In this document: positions 55,700-64,000 of the stretch, piece by piece | Layout of the letters: every line of letters starts with the position of its first letter | How positions within the stretch are numbered: the stretch's first letter is position 1 | Assembly (NCBI GenBank): GCA_964030475.1 | Contig: CAXIPT010000004.1 | Coordinates: forward strand, 2,431,327 to 2,495,326 | DNA: 64,000 bases | Direction of reading: 5' to 3' | DNA from: Tethya wilhelma | Taxonomy: Eukaryota > Porifera > Demospongiae > Tethyida > Tethyidae | The notes under the pieces: model-generated | The model's database searches: none | Told to the model about the DNA's origin: nothing | The model's input: the letters and a program-made list of their open reading frames with translations, nothing else | Translations under genes and position numbers: made by a program

Positions 55700-56416
55700 T
55701 AGTTATCCATATACTAGTATATTCACCAACTATGCAGTGGGCAGACTGGCTCTAAACCTGTTTGACGAGTTATTCCTCTTTATAATGAAGTGGACAAAAT
55801 TAATCATTATTACTGATCAACCTTTGACCCTTCCTAGGAAACACTTCGAACTTTTCCCTAAGGAGAAAATGCTCCTGTTGAGTGTGACTGTGTGTGTGTG
55901 GGATGTGTGTGTACGTGCACACACACACACACACACACACATATTCCCTGGGCACATGAAAGCTCACAAAGATCCCACTTCACTCAACTATATACAGCTT
56001 CTCTCAAGTGATACGCTCCTTCACACACAAGACAAACATCTGTTGGCTCTCAGGGACAAGTGCCTCTCTCCAGGAAGGTGAGCTGGATAGCTTCTTAATT
56101 CATATCAACATACTTTCTTTACATGTACATTTCCATCACACAAAGCACTGTACACATGTGTATCCTAAAGCTGTTTCCATGGCAACCACATATGTTGTAA
56201 CATGTGCACATATAAGGGTTATACATACATACATATATACACACACACATTTCATTTTATAGATATCACATTCATCTGAAGAGGTGGATAGCCAAGTTCT
56301 CTGCCAAGCAGATCCTCCCTATTGATGGTGGTCTGTTGGTGGATAGTCCAGCTGCTGTGTTGAATGAGATACAGACCTTCACTGGAGTACCTTATCACAA
56401 CTATACCAACTCACAG
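55700..56416 (+). pseudogene. Partial tandem copy 3 of NDST exons 5, 9, 10
   Basis: Exon 5 remnant from about 55717 to 55880, a short GT/CA stretch, exon 9 from about 55953 to 56079 and exon 10 at 56263-56416. As in copy 2, exons 6-8 are missing, so copies 2 and 3 descend from one deleted ancestor. The exon 9 acceptor is lost (CCCAG has become CCCTGGG) and exon 9 carries +4 and -7 base changes. Its last exon lies beyond the transposons at 56995-58910. Confidence 0.82.
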
Positions 56417-56994
56417 GTACAAAATGATGTTATTATTAATTTAATGCACATGTAGCTTTCCTCACTTAGATACCGTAGACTCGGGTTATTAAGCACATGC
56501 ATGCGCTTATTGGGATATTAGTGAAAAAGTATGCACTGAATAACAAGGTGCAGCTAATTTTGAGGGCTAATGTATGACTACACCTCCAAATGAATGATTT
56601 CATCAGGCAGAAATCGATTGCGTATGCATTGCTCTAGCGTGGCTAGAGCTCGAGAAGCGGTGAAAAGCTACCTTTTCTAAGTGAAATGGAAGGCCAAGTA
56701 GGGAAAGAAAGTGTAGTTCATGGCTGTCAGGCTTTGAAAACTAAACTCTATCTGAGCTTGAGTTGGCGCTCACATTTGCGTGAATAACTCATGAACAAAA
56801 AATGCAAATTGGACAGGACTTGGACGAATCTTCTCAGCTCTCAAACCCGAATAACATATATAAAAAGCGCTTTCAATCGCTGCTCTTCTTGGAACTTGGA
56901 GAAACAAAACTCGCCATACAAAGCAATGTGAACCGTTTAGCCGTTCTGCCGTAATCCTCTACACGTGCTACGCACGTGCCGAGGCTTATTATTA
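56417..56994. repeat. Repeat-rich insertion between exon 10 and exon 11 of NDST copy 3
   Basis: From about 56470 a TACCGTAGACTCGGGTTATT end resembles the TACCGTA..GGGT MITE ends elsewhere. At about 56960-56988 an ACACGTGCTACGCACGTGCC and GAGGCTTA motif matches the ends of the 240 bp repeats at 10222 and 12282. The corresponding intron in copies 1 and 2 lacks this DNA. No protein is encoded. Confidence 0.5.
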
Positions 56995-57348
56995 CAGTGG
57001 CGTGTCTAGGATTTAGTTCACTGGGGTGCTAATATAATGCGGGCGCGAAGCGCCCGAAAATTTTGGGGTAGCCACGCCCACTTTTGGTCACGTGACCGAA
57101 ATTGCGCAATTCGATCGCATAATCGACGATTGCTATGCTACCGTATTCTGCTATTTTTTTGCTTTCTTTTCTTTTCTTTTAGCCTTAAAAGTGTTTTTGA
57201 AGCATTGCTAGCTCAGATTTTACTCGTTTCATTGATTAATTCATTGAATAGCGCTCTCTGGAGCGCTACTTCTAAGCAATGACGTCATTATCTGGTGAGC
57301 CAGGGGGGGTGCTCGAGCACCCGGAGCACCCCCTTAAACACGCCACTA
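56995..57348. mobile_element. ~354 bp MITE with CAGTGGCGTGT ends (hAT-like)
   Basis: The left end CAGTGGCGTGTCTAGGATTT and the right end AAACACGCCACTA are imperfect inverted repeats (AGTGGCGTGT(C/T)TA). GC-rich GGGGGTGCT-type blocks lie inside both ends. Such CAGTGGCG ends are common in hAT-type elements (family inference). The right end abuts the first bases of the disrupted NDST exon 11 copy; no clear target duplication is visible. Confidence 0.55.
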
Positions 57349-57375
57349 AGAAGAAAGGGTTTCATTGTGTCAACA

Positions 57376-58910
57376 CAGTCGTTTCGCCAGCGTACCGGAA
57401 GTCCAATGGTCCCCATACAAATTTATTTGCATGCACGGGAAGTAAAAAAATGGCACCAACTCAGCTAGCTAATTAGATATTCAAGCCAAAATTTTTGCCT
57501 CCAAGATTCAGCTGCGGATACAAACGTAGTTTGTACTGAAACTAGCGCCCTTTAGTTACTCATCTTCAAGGTTTATATAAACTAGACTTGAATTCTAGTG
57601 ATTTAGGAAGCCTCAATGACAACCTACCTACAGCAACAAAACCCGTGGAGAAAAATTTTCTGACCAAGCTGTTGACACAGTTTCTCTTGTACTAAGAATA
57701 GATGTACTGTAGAATCTTTTTTTGCAGTCTTGACTTGTTCCCATGGAAAGGAGCCATGCAATAAACGGTTCAAAATTTCCGTATCACAATGTACTGAAAT
57801 AGGTAAGGGTCGTTACAAAACTTATTGAATTATTAAAAGTTATTTATAAAACAGCAGTGCAATCATTGTGTAATAAACAATTGACCTACAAAATATCAAT
57901 ACTGTGTTGCAGAATGAACATAATAGTGCTGCATATAAAGAAATGTATATAAATCTTGGTGAAACTGTTTTCAGCAAAGAAAACATCACAGATTTGCTTA
58001 CATGAATCAATAAATGAGCATTTTTCTTACGATAATCCATACATAGATACCAAGACTTGGTGGAGAAATTTTTTCAGACAAACATTAGCAAGAGTAAATA
58101 AGGGGAGGAGAGTGTCGAACGGCGCATACTCGTGTAGAAACACTGTGTACAAAGTAACATGACCTGCACGGCGCACGTGAGTAAACCTACGTAAATGGGG
58201 CGTGGCCACACACTTTACGTCATCAAGAGCGTTGAAAAAACGAGCAAATAAACTAAGCTGCTCGTAGATTTCCAAGTCCAAGCGAGCTTACTTACGGAGG
58301 ACCTAACAAATCTGAGTGAAAAAGCAAACAGCCAGCTTCAAGAAGGCCAGAAAGGACCAAAATTTTACGTAAGTGCGTGGCCACGCCTCGTATACGACGT
58401 CAGTGTAGAAATTTACTAGTAGATTACAGATAGATATACGTTGTTTAGTCACGTGCAGGTCATGTTACTTTGTACACAGTGTTTCTACACGAGTATGCGC
58501 CGTTCGACACTCTCCTCCCCTTATTTACTCTTGACATTAGGCTCCCAGTTTTCATAAGCAGATGCATGGGTAGCTGCTTAACAATATACTCAAGTTCTAT
58601 CCTGTTCTCAAGGTTTTCATGGATACAAGCGCTAGACTAATACTAGATACTACTAGGGTGACTCACAAAAAGTTCAACAGGCATGCAAAAAAATATAGTG
58701 CACGTAGTATGGGCTTTTTATCACTCTACGTGTTGAAAAACAATACTTGTAACGTTCAATGAAGTTTAATTGGCTTTCTCTGCTCTAGAAATAGCGTAAG
58801 GGATGCTTTTGTGACACTACTTGACAGTTGTCATTTTAGCTCGATTCCCTACAAAAATGACGTAATGCTGCAAATAAAATTGCGCGAATTTAACGCTGGC
58901 GAAACGACTG
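57376..58910. mobile_element. 1535 bp DNA element with 18 bp inverted ends, inside an NDST exon copy
   Basis: Perfect 18-base inverted repeats CAGTCGTTTCGCCAGCGT bound the element. AACA lies on both sides (57372-57375 and 58911-58914), consistent with a 4 bp target duplication. Removing it rejoins the exon 11 reading ...TGTGTCAACAC-GGAGGAAGG, matching the parent exon apart from one base. No transposase frame is visible, so it is non-autonomous. It contains a second element at 58089-58533. Confidence 0.85.
58089..58533. mobile_element. 445 bp MITE with 81 bp perfect inverted repeats, nested
   Basis: The ends begin CAAGAGTAAATAAGGGGAGG and are exact reverse complements for 81 bases. The 7-mer ACATTAG lies directly outside each end (58082-58088 and 58534-58540). 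The perfect arms show that it inserted recently, within the older element at 57376-58910. No coding capacity. Confidence 0.88.
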
Positions 58911-59095
58911 AACACGGAGGAAGGTAGAAGTCAGTGTCTTGGTCCTAGCAAGGGAATTAAGGCACTATGAACCAGTGTCCAAAGAGGATGTGCACTATTT
59001 GGAAGAGTTCTATAAGAAAGACAATGGACTCACTGTACACACTGAAGAGACACTCATGGAGAGTGCCACAATGGCTGCTGAAACATCCCTCTTAG

Positions 59096-60933
59096 TGTAC
59101 TTTTTTTGTGTATTTTTTATAGCGCATGTGTGTATGTGGCAATACGTGGTTAAGTGTTCGTAATATTGTGTACATATAAGACCCAAAATCCTTTGAAGTG
59201 TACCAGACCTCCTGCAGTCATATGCATATCTCCTGATCCACATTGGAAAAGTCCCAAGAGTGTAGTCATGAATATCTATGTAGTATCAAAATGTTTTTAA
59301 GGTGAAGAACCTGGGGAATTCCCTCATTAGCATAGTCATAATAAATTACAATAATAATATTATATTAATATTATGCTTCTATAAACTGAGGTAGAGCCCA
59401 CTAAACCCCACTTCTTGGCACGGTTGTAAGAAAAATTAGAGCCTTTAATACCACCTTGGATTCATTAAAGATGTCATCTAAATTATCTAATCGTGAAACT
59501 CAAAGCAAGAGTAAGCATGCATGACATAGTATATTTGTAGTTATAGATAGTATAGCTACTAATAACTCAACAATAATAATGTTCATGCAGAAACCATGAT
59601 CATTGCTTTGTGATCTATACTTATCAAATATTTACATACATGCTTAGTCTCTTTAGGTATTGAAGATCTTAGTGAGGTTCNAAAATGAAGTAGTCATGTG
59701 CCGAAATTCAGAGACTTGCCTTGTTTCATTGCTTTTTACCGCACTGCCCATTCCTACACCTCTCATTTTTATAAAATTTTTACTATACTTGTTCATTCAC
59801 TTTTTTAAACACCAAGGTGCTCAATCGCATGGAGAAAATCACACAGCAGTAACTAGTCAGTCCCTACAAAAGCAGACGTGTACATTTGATGCGCATGCGC
59901 ATTATATGCATGCAAACCACGTGGTCTATTGACGACCTTTGCCTACATCAAAATGGCTAAATAAAAAGTACAGTATTTTATATCGAGAGTTTCAAAGCTG
60001 CCTAGATTTTGTTTGCTGCTTTTTCGCCAGCAAACGAGTCGAAAAGGACGTACTTTGCATGAAATGAAGTCTCACTATATGGTCAAAGTTGGCTGGATGT
60101 CTTTTGTTTTTCTGGAAATCGCGTTCAAGTAAGTCAGTTAGGAAGGAAGGAAGGGGAGAACAAAATTGCACTCTTGTGGCTTCTCGCCAGCGCTCTCTCC
60201 AGAGTGCTCTAGAGACTTTCTGCTAGTTTTCTTAGTTAATACAGTAAGAAAACTGTATGGGGGAGGCTATTAAATGCATTTGAAGGCTTATCTTCCTTTT
60301 CTTGAAAGTTTATAAGCATCAACATTTTGTATTGTGTCTATGGGACAGGCGGCCCATTCCTACTATACGTACTACCGTACGTATGATACTGTCACACTCA
60401 ATGCTATACATTTGTCAAGGATGGCTTGCATGCCAACCTCATGCACGTATGTGGCAATGCCTTTAAACATATATATATTATAGTAGCAATATGTCTGACC
60501 ACAAGCCTTTTATATATATGAAAGACCCTATAAGCTAGGAAACTCAGAACAATACTGAATTATTGTCGAGGGAAAAAAAATCTAACCTACAGATCATTCT
60601 TTGTGTAAACTCGAAACCATAAACTTCCTTGCATAAATGGTAAACTTCTATTCATTATATCAATTGTGGAGTTGAATCCAGCGGAGTAACAAGTTGAATA
60701 GTTTGGATGCATGATGTGATTGTATATAATATATATAGCTTCCTCTTTCTTGGAATAGGGTGCACATAACAATTGAATAAATATCAGCTATTTTAATTGT
60801 TTGGATTGTGCATGTTTCCTATTTAGTCTGACAGTATATATATAAGGAGGCTGATCGTGCATGCAAGTGTCTCAATTCACATAATCAGCAACTTCAAATC
60901 GATAACTTTTTATACAATTATTACGGAACAATA
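59096..60933. other. Non-coding region
   Basis: The first part is the decayed NDST copy 3 3' flank. There is one ambiguous base at 59681, and a GCGCTCTC-type inverted word at about 60190 like one inside the element at 56995. A short palindrome ATACGTACTACCGTACGTAT lies at about 60367. No gene recognised. A TATATATATAAGG at about 60833-60845 may be the TATA region of the next gene. Confidence 0.4.
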
Positions 60934-61635
60934 ATGGGCCAAAGTGCTCTACAGGCTCGTAAAGCTCTTGAAAAGGAACAGGAAGACCAAAGACAAGTTG
61001 CAGAAGAACGTATTCACATCCTTGAGAAAATGATCGATACTCGACTTGAGAATCAACAACACAGGATTCTTTCTGGTGAAAAGAATGACCAGGAGATTGA
61101 TACGGGGACTATAGTGGAAATGGTTAGGCAAGTACGTATCAGGCATACAAAAAAGCCTGATGATAAGATCGAGGACGGAATACACCATTTCTTCAGTGGT
61201 GATTTCATTGGAGGGCTTGAAGATCTTGTTGAAGTTGCACTAGATACCGTACTCGGGAATGTTGCAGTCGGCGAGTATGAGACCTCAGAAATGTTCATTG
61301 TCTGGACCAGTAATGCTCTAATTCGTTGTGACACCTACTGCTATCGCTGGAATTTTACATCCCACGGAGTTATAGAAGATACTGATGGTGCATTGGGCAT
61401 TCTACTAGTGAAACGAGTCATTGATCTTACAAAAACTGACCCACAAGTGCTTACTTTTGCAATCACTGAGCAAGCTAAAAGAGCAAATGGAGAGATGGAT
61501 CTCGTCAAGGCTGCAAAGCAATCCAAAGAGATGATTGATTCTGCTATGGAAGTTTATGAGCGGGTGGTGGCTCTGCAAGCTAAAGTCAAGAAGTTGCAAG
61601 CTGGTGATCATGACATACACAGTACTGAAGATTAG
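60934..61635 (+). CDS. Unrecognised 233-residue intronless protein, possible N-myristoylation
   Basis: Single open frame from ATG 60934. It begins MGQSALQA, which fits an N-myristoylation site after Met removal. Residues about 10-45 are highly charged and probably a coiled coil (RKALEKEQEDQRQVAEERI). The centre (about 75-180) is a mixed alpha/beta globular stretch containing HHFFSGDFIGGLEDLVE, VWTSNALIRCDTYCYRW and DTDGALGILLVKRVIDL. A C-terminal helix (residues 185-222) follows. There is no signal peptide or membrane segment after the start. I do not recognise the family. Codon use and the clean frame indicate a real gene. A likely guess is a membrane-tethered cytosolic protein. Confidence 0.72.
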   Translation: MGQSALQARKALEKEQEDQRQVAEERIHILEKMIDTRLENQQHRILSGEKNDQEIDTGTIVEMVRQVRIRHTKKPDDKIEDGIHHFFSGDFIGGLEDLVEVALDTVLGNVAVGEYETSEMFIVWTSNALIRCDTYCYRWNFTSHGVIEDTDGALGILLVKRVIDLTKTDPQVLTFAITEQAKRANGEMDLVKAAKQSKEMIDSAMEVYERVVALQAKVKKLQAGDHDIHSTED

Positions 61636-62408
61636 CACTGAAGATCATTAACAATTAATAAGGATTTACTTTATAATTGTTGTTTTTTGTTATTGCTTAA
61701 CAAATTTGCTAGTTTATTATAGTAATTAATTTATTGTAGTTTATTTATAATTATTACTGTCACGGAAACACATGGAGCAAGTATGCAAACGTGCAGATCT
61801 GCATGGTGCATATAAAGTAACAAGTACAGTAGTAAAAAAAATAATAAGACGTGTAGGAATGGGCAGTGCAGTAAAAAGTATTGGAACAAGGCATGCATGT
61901 TTCAATTTCGTCACATTATACTACTTCATTTTTATTTTTGATTCCTCAGTGCGGTGGAGTAAACTATAAAAGACAGATATGTAGATCTAATTGAATTTTA
62001 ATTGCTAATTATTAGGAGCCCTCTGAATTGACACTCACATGCCATGTTCAATGGATTATACCATATAGATTGGGAAATTTTCTTGTTCATAAATAATTTT
62101 TTTTAATATTGAATTTTCCTTAATTGATACAGTATATTTAAAAGTTCACATTTGAAATTTTTGCAGATTCGAGCTTAAGGCCATGTGAATCTGTGGAGAT
62201 CTGAGTGAGTGATTATAGCTATGTCATATGGAACTGTCCTTGAAGAAAAAATTCTGTCTTAATATCACAAAGATAGAAACAGTTAACTCCTAAATTAAAT
62301 TAATTTAATCAGTTACTAATAATTTACATCGCTATTGCTAAGTTTAACAGAAACAAAAAAGTTTAATGCAGGTGCATGCACACATTTTAGAAAAATAATT
62401 GTCCAAGG
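61636..62408. other. Convergent 3' spacer
   Basis: AT-rich DNA between two convergent genes, holding their 3' UTRs. No repeat or RNA gene is recognised. Confidence 0.4.
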
Positions 62409-63617
62409 CTAAGCTGGATTCATTAATTCGAGTAAAATTCTCTTAGGACTATTTATTTTATCAACTGATATGACACGATACTCTGCTCCTGCAGGGTTCA
62501 GAGCTTCTTCCTTGTAATCATACTCAGAAAGGTCATGAAGGGCATGACTAAGCTTACGAGGTTGCCAGGTTTTAGTGGTTACTTTGTTGTTTATAAATTC
62601 AAACACTGTGCCATTTTTCCCTGCAAACCTTTCTGCCACTTTTTCGTTCAGTGAAGTAGAAACAAAATTTATCCAGACAAATTGGGTTCCTTCCTTGTAC
62701 ATGTCTAGGTCTGCATCACTGAGATTCATTGCTCGGTATGTTCTTTCACGAACTGGATTAAGCTCTGACCAATAGAACAAGAGGCAGTCTAGTAGAAGAG
62801 TGTAAGAGCCTAACGAAAGGTCATCCACTGAAGGTCTGTATGGACCACTGATACTCAGTTCTGCCTGTCGTCTAAGAGAATTATTTACTTCCCTGTGAAC
62901 GTGATTTTTAGAGTAAAGTTTCACCATTCTTGCTAAGAAGCGTTGCTCATCTGTTGTACCTGGAGAAGGCACATCAGTTGCAAGAAATTCGGCAGCACTC
63001 AGGTCAAAAGAAGCAACGCTGGATGATATTTTCTCCATAGCTGTTTTCCAATGCATTGGGGAACCAGATTCATCAATATGATCAAATACTTCTCTAAGGA
63101 GACCTTTCATAGCAGTAGTTGGAGAAATCTCACTGGGATGATAGGTCCTTTTGTAATTGGCTAGAGTGAGAAGCAACAAGGGTAATTTTTGCTTGTCTGT
63201 CTTTTCCCAATTTTCAGCTGTTATGAACATTGGCAATTTATCTGAAAACCTATTAGTTCTTTCTTCATTTTGATGTGTACGAAGAATACCAGCAATTTTT
63301 TCATTTTTAACCAAATTTACAGCTATCCACAGTGGTTCTTTATATGACCCACTTTCATTACTTTGTTTTTCCTTTGTTTTTACATTAGAATCGCAGCTTG
63401 GATATGCCAAAAGACTTTTCACAGCATTTTCGTTTTGCCAATATACGGCTTGGTGAAGAGCAGCCCATGAGCGATCTTCAGGGATGCTGTTAATGAGATA
63501 CGGCTTGTCTTTGAGAATGCTGTCCACCTTAGACCACCAGGTAAGCCACCCATGCTTAGCATCCAAGACGATCTTGGAAAGATCTCTTGATTCCTGCTTG
63601 ACATTTGTAGCTGCCAT
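62409..63617 (-). CDS. Ankyrin-like plus ADP-ribosyltransferase (ART) domain protein
   Basis: Intronless minus-strand gene of 402 codons with ATG at 63617. Residues about 45-115 resemble one or two ankyrin repeats (SWAALHQAVYWQNENAVKSLL). A helical middle region follows, and residues about 265-398 resemble the eukaryotic mono-ADP-ribosyltransferase (R-S-E) fold: Arg295 in TYRAMNL, Ser320-Thr-Ser322 in FVSTSL, and the Glu motif at KEEALNPAGAEYRV (Glu371, with Lys at the -2 position). Arginine-specific ARTs have Glu or Gln at -2, so a different acceptor or weak activity is possible. No signal peptide or GPI signal, so it is probably cytosolic, unlike vertebrate ecto-ARTs. Predicted to transfer ADP-ribose from NAD to a protein or other target. 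Confidence 0.82.
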   Translation of the reverse strand: MAATNVKQESRDLSKIVLDAKHGWLTWWSKVDSILKDKPYLINSIPEDRSWAALHQAVYWQNENAVKSLLAYPSCDSNVKTKEKQSNESGSYKEPLWIAVNLVKNEKIAGILRTHQNEERTNRFSDKLPMFITAENWEKTDKQKLPLLLLTLANYKRTYHPSEISPTTAMKGLLREVFDHIDESGSPMHWKTAMEKISSSVASFDLSAAEFLATDVPSPGTTDEQRFLARMVKLYSKNHVHREVNNSLRRQAELSISGPYRPSVDDLSLGSYTLLLDCLLFYWSELNPVRERTYRAMNLSDADLDMYKEGTQFVWINFVSTSLNEKVAERFAGKNGTVFEFINNKVTTKTWQPRKLSHALHDLSEYDYKEEALNPAGAEYRVISVDKINSPKRILLELMNPA

Positions 63618-64000
63618 GGTTTAACTGGAGCAGCTATTCTGATGTTGGGGTTTTATAGTGTTGGTTGAATGATAAAATTAACCTCACATAGCAAAAATGC
63701 GACTACAATCTATGATTTAAGTATTGCTTAGTCAATTCCTGGGATCTGGGCCAGGAAGGAATGTATACTATACTGATGTATACCACACAATCACGTTTCA
63801 GTGTCTAAGTTCTATATATAGATGTCATTCTTAGTAAGTGTCCTGCACATGTCTTATTGTTCTTTTAGCCACTGTATACATTATGCACTATAGTAAGAGG
63901 TGTACCACACAACCATGTTAAAAATAACTCTTCTCAGTAGTCATCAATAGATTACAGATTCCCCTGGCATTAAAAAAACAGTAAAGGCCAACCAGTTTAT
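63618..64000. other. Upstream region of the ART gene
   Basis: On the minus strand TATAAAA lies at 63651-63657, only 34 bases before the ATG, which implies a very short 5' UTR. Nothing else is recognised up to the window end. Confidence 0.45.
63651..63657 (-). promoter_or_regulatory. TATA box of the ART gene
   Basis: CTATAAAACC on the minus strand, about 34 bases upstream of the start codon. Confidence 0.5.

Larger units (their letters stand above)
57349..59095 (+). pseudogene. NDST copy 3 exon 11, split by transposons
   Basis: The first part (57348-57375, AAGAAGAAAGGGTTTCATTG...) and second part (58911-59095, to the TAG) are the halves of one final exon interrupted by the 1535 bp element. 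The second half also carries small indels (AAGGGAATTAAGGCAC; the loss around GGACTCACTGTACACACTGAAG). It is non-functional. Confidence 0.85.

Noticed and set aside
57037..58281. Small frames inside the transposons (65-84 codons)
   Set aside because: No transposase motifs, and the inverted-repeat arms account for several of them.

Overview
The window looks like nuclear DNA of an early-branching animal, most likely a demosponge (inference). The reasons are compact AT-rich DNA, short GT-AG introns, abundant CA/GT/GA microsatellites and many small DNA transposon relics. It also carries metazoan-only families (TRAF-like adaptors, animal haem peroxidases, a PDZ protein, a tandem-SH3 adaptor and heparan sulfate NDST) and a large lineage-specific tandem expansion of intronless TRAF-like genes. 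No species is claimed.

Region 1 (1-25.5 kb) is a head-to-tail, all-plus-strand array of TRAF-like genes. Each intact member is one exon of about 340-405 codons: variable N-terminus, RING, TRAF-type zinc fingers, linker or coiled coil, MATH/TRAF-C domain. Six are intact full-length copies (starts 1371, 5206, 10998, 13603, 18641, 22446), one has a clipped MATH domain (7985) and one is cut by the window edge. Three carry a single frameshift (3332, 20434, 24073), one keeps its frame but has two nonsense codons (16631), and the rest are decayed (6475, 9466/10486, 12915, 15294, 2880, 17965). There are three N-terminal subgroups: acidic MAS(I/T)E types, MASAPKEI types and basic Ala/Lys-rich types. 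Four acidic-type genes share an upstream promoter-like block. Every RING has Lys where the canonical His ligand should be, next to a Cys-Cys pair.

Region 2 (25.9-36.6 kb) is a tandem duplication with CA-repeat edges. Each unit holds a secreted animal haem peroxidase gene of three exons (1023 and 983 residues) with a TATA box and two copies of an upstream repeat.

Region 3 (36.6-46.2 kb) starts with microsatellites and a sequence gap. It then holds a minus-strand gene fragment with an Enigma/Shroom-like PDZ domain split by a 2.5 kb intron, and a plus-strand seven-exon gene for a 211-residue double-SH3 adaptor.

Region 4 (46.8-59.1 kb) contains an eleven-exon NDST gene (1067 residues), the bifunctional enzyme that starts heparan sulfate sulfation in the Golgi. 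Two broken tandem copies of its 3' end follow. Both lack exons 6-8, apparently through recombination between CA/GT tracts in introns. The second copy's last exon is split by a 1.5 kb element that itself carries a younger 445 bp element. A 73 bp near-perfect palindrome sits in the NDST 3' flank with an empty site preserved in the duplicate.

Region 5 (59.1-64 kb) has two intronless genes: an unrecognised 233-residue protein that may be N-myristoylated, and on the minus strand a cytosolic ankyrin-like plus ADP-ribosyltransferase protein. Themes are rapid birth and death of signalling genes and repeat-driven rearrangement. The TRAF-like adaptors, the ART-domain protein and the secreted peroxidases would fit innate defence or stress signalling, but that is inference.
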